Counted from the first letter of the stretch, positions 1 through 7,230 are shown. The stretch: 10,206 bases of DNA from SKVL01 sp051745565 (GCA_051745565.1 JBNJEF010000024.1:1-10206), one strand, 5' to 3'. Notes: a model not told the origin generated them from the letters alone. Translations and numbers: made by a program.

Positions 1-378
1 GGACCCAGAACCCTGATGGTCACCCCTTGGGATTCCACTTTGATGAAGAACATTGAAAAGGCAATACATAACAGCGGTTTAGGTCTTTCGGTTAACGTTG
101 GTGACACCAGTATCAGGGTTGGTTTTCCGGAGTTAACTTCTGAGAACAGGGAGTCTTTGGTAAAACTTTTACGTCAAAAGGAAGAACAGGCCAAGGTTTC
201 GGCTCGTACAGAGAGGGAAAAAGTCTGGGATGATATTCAGGAGAAATTCAGAGATGGAGAAATAACGGAAGATGATAAGTTTCGTCACAAGGATGAATTA
301 CAGAAACTTTTAGACGGAGTTGTTAAAGAACTGGGAGAAAAGTCGGACCGTAAAGAGAAAGAAATAAGAGAGAATTAG
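1..378 (+). CDS. frr: Ribosome recycling factor, 3' part (5' end outside window)
   Basis: RRF works with EF-G to split the post-termination ribosome so that its subunits can be reused. The reading frame is open from base 1 (Gly-Pro-Arg-Thr-Leu before the first Met at 16), so the gene begins upstream and that Met is internal. About 125 of the usual ~185 residues are present. Recognisable family features are the PWD-x-S-L-x-x-x-IEKAI segment, the GLxxxVxxxxIRVxFPxLT block, and the last long helices of the three-helix bundle with EEQAKVSAR and GEITEDDKFRHKDELQKL. The RxxR pair in SARTER matches the functionally important arginines of E. coli RRF (Arg129/Arg132). The gene ends in TAG only 11 nt before rseP, so the two are probably cotranscribed. 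Identity is very likely; the truncation is caused by the window edge. Confidence 0.96.
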   Translation, partial: GPRTLMVTPWDSTLMKNIEKAIHNSGLGLSVNVGDTSIRVGFPELTSENRESLVKLLRQKEEQAKVSARTEREKVWDDIQEKFRDGEITEDDKFRHKDELQKLLDGVVKELGEKSDRKEKEIREN

Positions 379-382
379 GAGA
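377..382 (+). promoter_or_regulatory. Ribosome binding site of rseP
   Basis: AGGAGA overlaps the frr stop codon and lies 7 nt before the rseP ATG at 390. It is one of the few good Shine-Dalgarno sequences in the window and fixes the rseP start. Confidence 0.75.
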
Positions 383-389
383 ATTTTTT

Positions 390-1490
390 ATGACCATTTT
401 GATATTCATAATCATACTCGTGTTACTTATACTGGTTCACGAGTTCGGGCATCTTTTGGCCGCAAAGTATTTTAATATAAGGGCGGATGAGTTCGGTATA
501 GGTTTTCCTCCCAGATTGGCAACTTTATTCTGGTGGGGAGAAACCCGGTTTACTTTAAACGCCATTCCGTTTGGCGGTTTCGTGAAGATATTCGGCGAAG
601 ACCCGGACGAAGAATCAATTGAAGGTCCGGACAGTGAAAGGAGTTTTGTTAATAAGCACAGAATTGTTCAGGTGATAGTTTTGGTTGCGGGAGTTTTTTT
701 TAATGCTCTTTTGGCATTATTTCTGATCATCATCGCTTTTATGGCCGGTATACCCGCTTCAGAGGAGAGTTATGATGCTAAATATCTTGAAGATATAAAA
801 CCGACAGTGGTTGAGGTGATAGAAGGTTCTCCGGCGGAAGAAGCCGGTCTTGAATCGGGAGATGTTCTTAAGGAGGTGCGCACCGACGAGGATTCAAAAG
901 AGATCCTGAATTCTGAAGACCTCTCCGAGTTCGTTAAGGATAGAGCTGACGAAGAAGTTACCATACTCTATAGTAGAGAAGGGACACAAGAAGAGGTGAC
1001 CTTAAAAGCACGTGAAGATGTCGTTGAAGATGAAGGTGCGAAAGTGGGATTAGGTATAACCTCAGTCGGTATAGTCTCTTTTCCTCCTCATATGGCTTTA
1101 GTTGAAGGAGTAAAGCATACCGTGGAGCTTACCGGTGTAATAGCTGTGGAATTAGTCGGATTCTTGTGGAGTGCAATTACGGGAACCGCCGATTATTCCG
1201 AAGTTGCCGGACCGGTGGGAATAGTTACTTTGGTGGGAGATGCTTGGATCGTTGGATTTGCCTTTTTACTCTATTTTGTTGCAGTTATATCTCTTCACTT
1301 GACCATTATCAATTTAATGCCCTTTCCGGCTTTGGACGGGGGAAGGATACTTTTTGTAGCCGTTGAGGCTTTGATAAGAAGACCTATTGATCCCAGAATC
1401 GCCAATGCCGTAAACGGGATCGGATTCATTATTTTAATTATTTTAATGATAGCGGTGACCGTTAATGACGTTAGCCGCCTTTTTGGTTGA
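390..1490 (+). CDS. rseP: Site-2 intramembrane zinc metalloprotease RseP
   Basis: This is a membrane-embedded M50-family protease that cleaves transmembrane segments, such as anti-sigma factors or leftover signal peptides. The zinc and catalytic motif HEFGH is at residues 17-21 in the first membrane helix. GVFFN (101-105) marks the next conserved membrane segment (about 93-119). One PDZ domain spans roughly 137-205, with its EGSPAEEAGLESGD carboxylate-binding loop. The third zinc ligand lies in NLMPFPALDGGRI (309-320; Asp316), followed by a last hydrophobic helix (about 345-360). At 366 residues it is the single-PDZ form, shorter than E. coli RseP (two PDZ domains, ~450). The start has an AGGAGA ribosome site. 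It sits between frr and proS, a common position for the family, but the usual dxr, uppS and cdsA neighbours are absent here. The substrate cannot be told from the sequence. Confidence 0.95.
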   Translation: MTILIFIIILVLLILVHEFGHLLAAKYFNIRADEFGIGFPPRLATLFWWGETRFTLNAIPFGGFVKIFGEDPDEESIEGPDSERSFVNKHRIVQVIVLVAGVFFNALLALFLIIIAFMAGIPASEESYDAKYLEDIKPTVVEVIEGSPAEEAGLESGDVLKEVRTDEDSKEILNSEDLSEFVKDRADEEVTILYSREGTQEEVTLKAREDVVEDEGAKVGLGITSVGIVSFPPHMALVEGVKHTVELTGVIAVELVGFLWSAITGTADYSEVAGPVGIVTLVGDAWIVGFAFLLYFVAVISLHLTIINLMPFPALDGGRILFVAVEALIRRPIDPRIANAVNGIGFIILIILMIAVTVNDVSRLFG

Positions 1491-1505
1491 TATATTAGAC
1501 CGGAG

Positions 1506-1510
1506 AGGAG
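1506..1510 (+). promoter_or_regulatory. Ribosome binding site selecting a GTG start for proS
   Basis: AGGAG (within GAGAGGAG, 1503-1510) is followed by five T and then an in-frame GTG at 1516, a standard spacing. The in-frame ATG at 1531 would be 20 nt away, so the ribosome site favours GTG. Confidence 0.65.
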
Positions 1511-1515
1511 TTTTT

Positions 1516-2817
1516 GTGTACTATATTTCTATGAGGCAATCAAGACTTTTTACAAAGACAAGAAAAGAAGGACCCTCGGATGAGTTGGCTAAAAATGCCA
1601 AGCTTTTAATTCGGTCCGGATATATTTCAAAGGAAATGGCGGGTGCTTATTCCTACCTGCCTTTAGGTTTGAGGGTCATTGAAAAAATAAAACAGATCAT
1701 CAGAGAGGAGATGGGATCTATTAACAGTCAGGAGATCTTGATGACAACTCTTCAGAGAAAGGAGCTTTGGGAGAAGACCGATCGGTGGGATGATTCAATA
1801 GTTGATGTGTGGTTTAAATCCGAACTCCATTCCGGTGGAGAGGTTGGGTTTGGTTGGAGTCATGAAGAGCCGATCGGGGAGATGATGAAGAATTATATTT
1901 CCAGTTACAAAGATATGCCGATTTCGGTATATCAGTTTCAGACAAAACTGCGTAATGAAGTGCGTGCCAAGAGCGGTGTTATGAGGGGAAGGGAGTTTTT
2001 GATGAAAGATATGTATTCTTTCTGTGCCGATGAAAGTTCTCATCTTGAATATTATGAATCAAGTAAACCGGCATATATGAAAGTTTACGAAAGGCTCGGA
2101 ATAGGCGAAGATACATACGTTACCTTTGCTGCGGGTGGAGCTTTTACGAAGTTCAGTCATGAATTTCAGACTGTCTGTGAGGCCGGAGAAGACATCGTCT
2201 ATTTGGATAAAGGAAAAGGTATTGCCATTAACGAGGAAGTTTTGGATGAGGAAGTAATGGAGAGCTTGGGGGTTACCCAAAAAGATCTCGTGAAGACGAA
2301 AACAGCGGAAGTAGGTAATATATTTAATTTTGGGCAACAGAAAGCCTCGGAGTTGGAGCTCTTTTTTAAGGATGAAAAAGGAAAGAAGGCTCCAGTCTGG
2401 ATCGGGTCTTACGGAATCGGGGTATCTCGATTGATGGCCGTGTTGGTTGAAAAGTTCGCAGATGATAAAGGGATGTCCTGGCCTCTCTCTGTAGCTCCTT
2501 TCTCTTTTCATTTGTTGGAGATAGGCAAGAGTGAAGAGGTGAGTCGGTTTGCTTCTGATATATACAGTACGCTCTCTGAGAGAGGCGTAGAGGTTCTGTG
2601 GGATGACAGGCGTAGAAGTGCCGGTGAAAAATTTGCAGATGCAGATCTTATCGGGATACCTTATCAGATCATAGTCAGTGACAAAGGAATTTCAGGTGGA
2701 GAGGTTGAACTAAAGGAAAGAGCTACCGGAAAGAGGTCTTTTATAAACGAAGCAGACATAGCAGATACTGCCTTAAAAATGGTTAAAAATAATAATAATG
2801 CTAAAAAAGGTTCATAA
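1516..2817 (+). CDS. proS: Prolyl-tRNA synthetase, short form without editing domain
   Basis: This class II synthetase charges tRNA-Pro with proline in the cytoplasm. From the GTG start it has 433 residues; homology with E. coli ProRS (MRTSQ...) begins at the internal Met of MRQSRLF (ATG 1531). Visible are motif 1 (about 50-66), the ATP/proline-site segment with SHEE (115-118, usually THEE), motif 2 with QTKLRNEVRAKSGVMRGREF (142-161), motif 3 GSYGIGVSRL (297-306), and a C-terminal anticodon-binding domain (about 330-430). The ~180-residue INS editing domain of E. coli ProRS, between motifs 2 and 3, is missing: the chain passes from SHEFQTVCEAGED to motif 3 in about 75 residues. Clearance of Ala-tRNA-Pro would need a separate factor or not occur. 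The tail ends in Asn4 encoded by AAT repeats, and the last 20 nt overlap mreB. A longer frame from ATG 1465 runs into rseP and is unlikely. Confidence 0.95.
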   Translation: MYYISMRQSRLFTKTRKEGPSDELAKNAKLLIRSGYISKEMAGAYSYLPLGLRVIEKIKQIIREEMGSINSQEILMTTLQRKELWEKTDRWDDSIVDVWFKSELHSGGEVGFGWSHEEPIGEMMKNYISSYKDMPISVYQFQTKLRNEVRAKSGVMRGREFLMKDMYSFCADESSHLEYYESSKPAYMKVYERLGIGEDTYVTFAAGGAFTKFSHEFQTVCEAGEDIVYLDKGKGIAINEEVLDEEVMESLGVTQKDLVKTKTAEVGNIFNFGQQKASELELFFKDEKGKKAPVWIGSYGIGVSRLMAVLVEKFADDKGMSWPLSVAPFSFHLLEIGKSEEVSRFASDIYSTLSERGVEVLWDDRRRSAGEKFADADLIGIPYQIIVSDKGISGGEVELKERATGKRSFINEADIADTALKMVKNNNNAKKGS

Positions 2818-3850
2818 ATGGTTCTCATATGATATGGGCATTGACTTGGGTACTGCCAATACCCTTGTTTATGTTGCTGGCAAAGGTATTGTTATCAATG
2901 AACCGTCGGTAGTGGCTGTTAACCAAAAGACCGGACAGGTTGTGGCCGTCGGATCCAAGGCCAAGCAAATGGTGGGAAGAACTCCGGGACACATTGTTGC
3001 TGTGCGACCACTGGTAGATGGAGTGGTTTCTGATTTTGAGGTAACTGAAGAGATGATGTCTTACCTTTTAAACAAAGCGCAAGGAGGTAAAAGAACACTT
3101 TTCGGCCCCAGAGTGGTTGTAGGTGTCCCTTCAGGTATAACCAATGTGGAAACTCGTGCGGTCAGAGATGCAGCTAAAAGTGCGGGAGCCAGGGAGGTTC
3201 ATATTATTGAGGAGCCCATGGCTGCCGCAATCGGTACGGGGCTGGCTGTCAAAGATCCCGTGGGTACGATGATAGTTGATATCGGGGGAGGAACGTCAGA
3301 TATAGCCGTTATTTCTTTGGGGGGTGTGGTGCAGTCAAGGAATTTAAGAATAGCGGGTGAGCATTTAAACCAAGATATAATTTCCTATATCAGAAGCGAG
3401 TTTAAAATATTAATAGGAGATAAAACGGCTGAGAGTCTGAAAATAGCGATCGGTTCCCTTATACAGGCCGAAAAACCTCTGGAGGCATCAATAAAGGGAA
3501 GGGACCTTGTTAGTGGTCTACCCAGGGAGGTGGTGGTTACTGATGCTGATGTTAGGGAGGCGCTTTCTTCTTCCGTGGATACTATTGTTGAGACTGTCAA
3601 AGAAGTTTTGGAAATAACTCCTCCGGAAGTTCTTTCAGATGTTATGAACAGGGGTATCTATTTATCCGGAGGAGGTGCACTATTAAAAGGACTCTCAGAT
3701 ATTCTTTATGAAAATACGGGAATAAAGGTACATATAGCTGATGATCCTTTAACCTCTGTGGTAAAAGGAGCCGGTGTTGTTTTGGAAAATACTGAAGATT
3801 ATCGCGAGGTGTTAATAGAAAATGAAAATGAGCTACCTCCGGCAACATAA
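2798..3850 (+). CDS. mreB: Rod shape-determining actin homologue MreB
   Basis: MreB forms ATP-dependent membrane-bound filaments that steer lateral peptidoglycan synthesis. The 350 residues match the usual length (E. coli 347) and cover the full actin fold: phosphate-1 loop DLGTANT (16-22), EEPMAAAIG (138-146), phosphate-2 motif DIGGGTSDIA (161-170) and adenosine motif SGGGALLKG (300-308). The N-terminus MLKK...F resembles E. coli MreB and supports the ATG at 2798, although no Shine-Dalgarno sequence precedes it. The start lies inside the 3' end of proS (20 nt overlap), so translation is probably coupled. A second Met (residue 13) is too close to the phosphate loop to be preferred. The 3' end overlaps mreC by 29 nt. 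The C-terminal tail after about residue 332 is acidic and poorly conserved. Identity is secure. Confidence 0.97.
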   Translation: MLKKVHKWFSYDMGIDLGTANTLVYVAGKGIVINEPSVVAVNQKTGQVVAVGSKAKQMVGRTPGHIVAVRPLVDGVVSDFEVTEEMMSYLLNKAQGGKRTLFGPRVVVGVPSGITNVETRAVRDAAKSAGAREVHIIEEPMAAAIGTGLAVKDPVGTMIVDIGGGTSDIAVISLGGVVQSRNLRIAGEHLNQDIISYIRSEFKILIGDKTAESLKIAIGSLIQAEKPLEASIKGRDLVSGLPREVVVTDADVREALSSSVDTIVETVKEVLEITPPEVLSDVMNRGIYLSGGGALLKGLSDILYENTGIKVHIADDPLTSVVKGAGVVLENTEDYREVLIENENELPPAT

Positions 3851-4631
3851 TAGAAAAGGTCAAAATAAGAGAGGCTTTTGGATATTTTTGGGAAGTGTTC
3901 TAATACTTTTGGTTTTGGTCTTTTATATAAACCCCCATATTCTTTCTAATACGGCACATTCCGTCTTCGGGCCCGTTTGGAGGTTGGCTTTAAATAGTAA
4001 TGATACTCTTTCTTTTTACTCTTCTTTTTTGGGAAGCAAAGAAGAGCTTGCCCGAGAGAATAAAGAACTGGAAGAAGAGCTGGATCTTTTGAAGTCGGTT
4101 TTCATGGATAAAGAAATTATTAAAAAAGAGAACAAAGAACTTCGTGAGTCTTTAAATATGAAACCACGAGAGGACGCTGTTCTTGCAAGTGTATTGGCTG
4201 GTCCTCCTCGAGTTCCTTATGATGTTTTAATAATAAACGGAGGAAAGGATGTGGGTTTTTCTTCCGGTGATAAAGTGCTTTTCGGGGAAGTTGTTCTTTT
4301 AGGGGAGATCGATGAGGTTTACAGGAGCACTTCGCGAGTAACTCTTTATTCTTCACCCGGAATGGAAAGTGATGTCCATCTTGATGAAGGAGAAGATACC
4401 GTGGTCGCTCACGGTCGCGGAGGCGGAAAATTCAATTTGGAGTTAAGTAGGAATAGCGAAATAAAAGAAGGGGCTTATCTTTTAAAAACGGAAGAACGTC
4501 TCTTTTTGCTGGGAGAGGTTGTTGATGTTACTTTACCGGAAACGGGAGCTGTTAAATTGGCGATAGCACGGGTGCCTGTAAATATATTTTCCTTGAAGAA
4601 GGTTTTTGTTCTTCCTTCTGATCAAATATGA
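3822..4631 (+). CDS. mreC: Rod shape-determining protein MreC
   Basis: MreC is a bitopic membrane protein that links MreB filaments to the periplasmic/extracellular wall synthases and activates PBP2. The 269 residues show a basic N-terminus, one membrane helix (about 19-36), a coiled coil rich in Glu, Lys and Leu (about 72-112) and a beta-rich domain (about 118-269). That domain contains the family-like segment PYDVLIINGGKDVGFSSGDKV and a late GEVVDV strand. A GAGGTG ribosome site at 3806-3811, inside mreB, lies 10 nt before ATG 3822; a second ATG at 3828 is also possible. The gene overlaps mreB by 29 nt and mreD by 4 nt (ATGA). Sequence conservation is weak, as usual for MreC, but order and domain layout make the call firm. 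Confidence 0.92.
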   Translation: MKMSYLRQHNRKGQNKRGFWIFLGSVLILLVLVFYINPHILSNTAHSVFGPVWRLALNSNDTLSFYSSFLGSKEELARENKELEEELDLLKSVFMDKEIIKKENKELRESLNMKPREDAVLASVLAGPPRVPYDVLIINGGKDVGFSSGDKVLFGEVVLLGEIDEVYRSTSRVTLYSSPGMESDVHLDEGEDTVVAHGRGGGKFNLELSRNSEIKEGAYLLKTEERLFLLGEVVDVTLPETGAVKLAIARVPVNIFSLKKVFVLPSDQI

Positions 4632-4909
4632 AAGAAGATCCCTTTAAAAGAGAATTAATGGTAGGCAGGATCATTATAAGCTTGCTGTTGGTTTTTTTCG
4701 TGGTCTTAACTCCGTGGTGGCTTTATATAAGTTTGATCGTTTTTTTTATCTTCTTTTTTTCAAGATACTACGAAGCTCTTTTTTTGGGGGTGCTCATAGA
4801 TTCTCTTTATGGACATTCGGTGTTCTTGCATTTTCCGGCTTTTTTTACTGTTAGCATCGCGATCCTTCTTGTTATATCCATTTCCTTCAGAGGTAAACTC
4901 TTTCGCTGA
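4628..4909 (+). CDS. mreD: Small MreD-like membrane protein
   Basis: The 93-residue, very hydrophobic protein sits between mreC and mrdA, exactly where mreD is expected, and starts in the ATGA overlap with the mreC stop. Hydrophobic segments lie at about 12-29, 30-45, 48-62 and 66-86, giving three or four membrane passes. The segment ALFLGVLIDSLYG followed by a short hydrophilic turn resembles the conserved G-xx-xD region of MreD. Typical MreD has about 160 residues and five or six helices, so this is a half-size form. The TGA stop is followed directly by a promoter-like sequence for mrdA, and no frameshift remnant is apparent. MreD would stabilise the MreC-PBP2 complex in the membrane. Confidence in it being a real gene is high; the MreD name rests mainly on position and topology. 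Confidence 0.7.
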   Translation: MKEDPFKRELMVGRIIISLLLVFFVVLTPWWLYISLIVFFIFFFSRYYEALFLGVLIDSLYGHSVFLHFPAFFTVSIAILLVISISFRGKLFR

Positions 4910-4918
4910 GTCTTTTTG

Positions 4919-4927
4919 TGTTATAAT
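4919..4927 (+). promoter_or_regulatory. Extended -10 promoter immediately upstream of mrdA
   Basis: TGTTATAAT is a perfect extended -10 (TG-n-TATAAT). The region 17 nt upstream (TCTTTC at 4899-4904) is a poor -35, which an extended -10 can tolerate. Transcription would start near 4934, only about two bases before the mrdA ATG at 4936, so the mRNA would be nearly leaderless. Confidence 0.5.
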
Positions 4928-4935
4928 TACCGCTG

Positions 4936-6627
4936 ATGTGGAAAAGGGGGTTGAAAAAGAACAGAGAAATATATCCGGACGAGATATTTGTAGATTCTGC
5001 CAATCCATGCGGTTTGGATTTGAACCAAATGGAGGGCAAGATAGAGAAACCTATATCTTCCAGGGCTTTTTGGGGAGTGGGATTTGCTTTTATCTGTATA
5101 GCGACCATTTTTATTTCAAAAGCTTGGGCTCTACAAGTTGTGGAAGGTAGTCAGTATACTGCCATAAGTGAAGAGAACCGTTTTCGTTATGTGCCTATTT
5201 TATCGGAAAGGGGATTTTTGTATTCAAATGACGAAGAAGAATTGGCTTGGAACGAAGTGAACGAAGAAGATGATCTTCGTCGTAAATATACTGAAAAAGA
5301 GGGATTTTCACATCTTTTGGGTTATAGTAAGCCACCAAAGAAAGATTCTTCCGGAAATTATTACAGAGAAAGATACGTTGGAGTAGACGGAGTTGAAGAA
5401 ATATTTGACAAGAAGCTTACCGGAGAGAATGGACTGGTTTTCATAGAGCACGATGCACAAGGGGCTGTTCTTTCAGAGAACTATCTCAAAAATCCACGCT
5501 CCGGTGATAATATTGAACTTTCTGTTGATTCTGAAATGCAAGAGGCGATGTACTCCTTTTTGAAGGAGGTTGCGGAAGATAATGATTTCAAAGGGGGCGC
5601 CGGTCTTATAATGGATATTGAGACAGGGGAATTAATTGTTGCCACAAGTTTTCCCGAATACGATTCTTCTATTCTCTCCGAAGGTCAAGATGAAGACGCC
5701 ATTCAAGATTTTATAGAAGATGAGCGTTCTCCTTTTATGAACAGGTTCGCCGACACCGCTTTTACTCCGGGTTCGGTGGTGAAACCGTTTGTGGCCGCCG
5801 GGGCTCTTGAAGAGGGAGTGGTAGAAGTTGAAGACCGTCTTGATAGTCCTTTGACCATTTCCATACCTAATCCGTGGGACCCCTCAAGACCTACTGTTTT
5901 CAGGGACTGGCGATCGCATGGAAGTGTTAATTTTCATGAAGCTCTTGCTGTATCTTCCAATGTTTATTTCTACAAGGTTGGAGGCGGATATAAGGATATG
6001 GAAGGTTTAGGGATTTCAAAGATAGAGGAGTACATGAAAATCTTCGGCTTCGGAGAGAAAACGGGTAGTAATTTTTCCGAAGCTCCCGGTAATATTCCGA
6101 CACCGATCTGGAAGCATGAGAATTTTGAAGACGGGGTTTGGCGTGTAGGTGATACATACAACACTTCAATAGGACAGTTCGGTTTCAGGCTTACTCCTTT
6201 GCAATTGGTCAGAGGGATAGCCTCAATTGCCAACGGAGGTTATCTTCTACATCCCGGAATAGTCTCGGAAGAGGAGGCTGTAAAAGAAAAGATCAGTGTA
6301 AGTTCTGATACCTTATCAGAGGTGAGAGAAGGTATGAGGATGGCTGTTACCGAGGGTACGGCCACGGGGCTTAGTGTTCCTTTTTTGGATGTTGCCGCTA
6401 AAACAGGTACGGCCCAGGTCGGAGCTGATAATAAGTACATGAATTCTTGGATAGTTGGATTTTTCCCATATGAAGAACCTAAATATGCATTTACAGTCGT
6501 TTTGGACGAAGGGCCTGCCGGAACTCTGATGGGGGGAGTTTACGTAATGAATAAAATGCTATATTGGATGCGAGACAATGCTCCTGAGTATATAGGAGGT
6601 GACGAAGATACTGCTTTGAGAGATTAG
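4936..6627 (+). CDS. mrdA: Elongation-specific transpeptidase PBP2 (class B penicillin-binding protein)
   Basis: PBP2 cross-links peptidoglycan during cell elongation, acting outside the membrane with MreC and RodA. The 563 residues comprise a cytoplasmic N-terminus of about 43 residues, one membrane helix (about 44-64), a dimerisation/pedestal domain (about 70-195) and the transpeptidase domain (about 210-545). All three catalytic motifs are present: SVVK with nucleophile Ser280 and Lys283, SSN at 340-342, and KTGT at 489-492. The cytoplasmic tail, with PDEIFVDSANP and EGKIEKPIS, is longer than in E. coli PBP2 and looks structured. ATG 4936 is the first in-frame ATG after the promoter-like TGTTATAAT; an in-frame TTG at 4951 follows AAAAGGGGG with no usable spacing. 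No rodA follows, although mrdA-rodA pairing is common. FtsI is excluded as an alternative by the mreBCD context and by the separate ftsI downstream. Confidence 0.93.
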   Translation: MWKRGLKKNREIYPDEIFVDSANPCGLDLNQMEGKIEKPISSRAFWGVGFAFICIATIFISKAWALQVVEGSQYTAISEENRFRYVPILSERGFLYSNDEEELAWNEVNEEDDLRRKYTEKEGFSHLLGYSKPPKKDSSGNYYRERYVGVDGVEEIFDKKLTGENGLVFIEHDAQGAVLSENYLKNPRSGDNIELSVDSEMQEAMYSFLKEVAEDNDFKGGAGLIMDIETGELIVATSFPEYDSSILSEGQDEDAIQDFIEDERSPFMNRFADTAFTPGSVVKPFVAAGALEEGVVEVEDRLDSPLTISIPNPWDPSRPTVFRDWRSHGSVNFHEALAVSSNVYFYKVGGGYKDMEGLGISKIEEYMKIFGFGEKTGSNFSEAPGNIPTPIWKHENFEDGVWRVGDTYNTSIGQFGFRLTPLQLVRGIASIANGGYLLHPGIVSEEEAVKEKISVSSDTLSEVREGMRMAVTEGTATGLSVPFLDVAAKTGTAQVGADNKYMNSWIVGFFPYEEPKYAFTVVLDEGPAGTLMGGVYVMNKMLYWMRDNAPEYIGGDEDTALRD

Positions 6628-6650
6628 GGTCATTTCAATATTGTCTCCGT

Positions 6651-6679
6651 TTGATTTTTGTCGTCGGCTCGTCTATAAT
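6651..6679 (+). promoter_or_regulatory. Sigma-70-type promoter of greA
   Basis: TTGATT (6651-6656) and TATAAT (6674-6679) are separated by 17 bp: four of six -35 matches and a perfect -10. Transcription would begin near 6686, giving greA a leader of about 68 nt. It lies in the 126-nt gap after mrdA, in which I see no terminator, so read-through from mrdA is also possible. Confidence 0.7.
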
Positions 6680-6727
6680 TCCATGAACTGGCAATTATTA
6701 AGAATAGAAAGAGGTGCTGAGTTGTAA

Positions 6728-6748
6728 GTGCCTGTTGATAATTTATAG
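6728..6748 (+). other. Possible six-codon leader ORF before greA
   Basis: A strong ribosome site AGAGGTG (6710-6716) precedes GTG 6728 by 11 nt. This frame reads Met-Pro-Val-Asp-Asn-Leu and stops at TAG 6746-6748, five bases before the greA ATG. greA has no Shine-Dalgarno sequence of its own and an in-frame TAA at 6739-6741 blocks any earlier start, so ribosomes ending here could reinitiate on greA. This is inference from layout only. Confidence 0.25.
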
Positions 6749-6753
6749 AATAT

Positions 6754-7230
6754 ATGAATAATAAAGATCAAAAAGAACATCTTACTCAAGACAAGTATGA
6801 AGAATTCAAAAAAGAGCTTGAGCATTTAAAGAAAGAGAAACGAAAAGAAGTTGCCGAGCAACTTGAATATGCCAAATCTCTTGGGGATCTTTCGGAAAAT
6901 GCCGAGTATCACGAAGCTCGAGATCTGCAGGCGCAGGTGGAGAATAGAATATCTCATCTGGAAACAATGTTGCAGAATGCGGAGATCATTACTTCAGACA
7001 AGGGTTCCGATACGGTCACCGTTGGTTCAAGAGTTATTGTTCAACATTCGGCAAAGAAAGAACCTGTGGATCTTAGAATAGTTGGATCGGAAGAAATAGA
7101 TACTAATGTTGGAAAGATATCCTTTAATTCACCTTTGGGAGAAGGGCTTATGGGTAAAAAGAAGAACGACAAAGTGGTCATAAATACCCCGAAGGGTCCG
7201 GCGGAGTATACTGTTCTGGATATTAAATAA
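6754..7230 (+). CDS. greA: Transcript cleavage/elongation factor GreA
   Basis: GreA enters the secondary channel of backtracked RNA polymerase and stimulates cleavage of the nascent RNA 3' end, rescuing stalled complexes. The 158 residues match the family length (~158). The N-terminal coiled-coil hairpin (about 10-80) carries the acidic tip GDLSENAEY (44-52), with Asp45 and Glu48 corresponding to E. coli Asp41 and Glu44. The C-terminal FKBP-like domain (about 85-158) contains the conserved SPLGEGLMGKK (126-136) and ends GPAEYTVLDI. It has its own promoter and a strong terminator, so it is a monocistronic unit between the elongation and division clusters. The start is ATG 6754 because the frame is closed just upstream, although no ribosome site adjoins it. 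Confidence 0.96.
   Translation: MNNKDQKEHLTQDKYEEFKKELEHLKKEKRKEVAEQLEYAKSLGDLSENAEYHEARDLQAQVENRISHLETMLQNAEIITSDKGSDTVTVGSRVIVQHSAKKEPVDLRIVGSEEIDTNVGKISFNSPLGEGLMGKKKNDKVVINTPKGPAEYTVLDIK

Noticed and set aside
1465..1515. N-terminal extension of proS starting at ATG 1465
   Set aside because: It overlaps the rseP end by 26 nt, encodes nothing ProRS-like, and a GTG at 1516 has a well-placed AGGAG.
2059..2511. Long minus-strand ORF opposite proS
   Set aside because: It is the antisense shadow of a well-conserved gene, with no recognisable domain or ribosome site.
2789..2799. AAT repeats at the proS end as a functional repeat
   Set aside because: Only about four units; more likely simple AT-rich sequence encoding an Asn tail.
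4809..5150. Plus-strand ORF spanning the mreD/mrdA junction
   Set aside because: It lies out of frame over both mreD and mrdA and has no family features.
6683..6727. A 14-codon ORF starting at ATG just after the greA -10 box
   Set aside because: The ATG lies 3 nt after the -10, so the transcript would probably start inside or after it.
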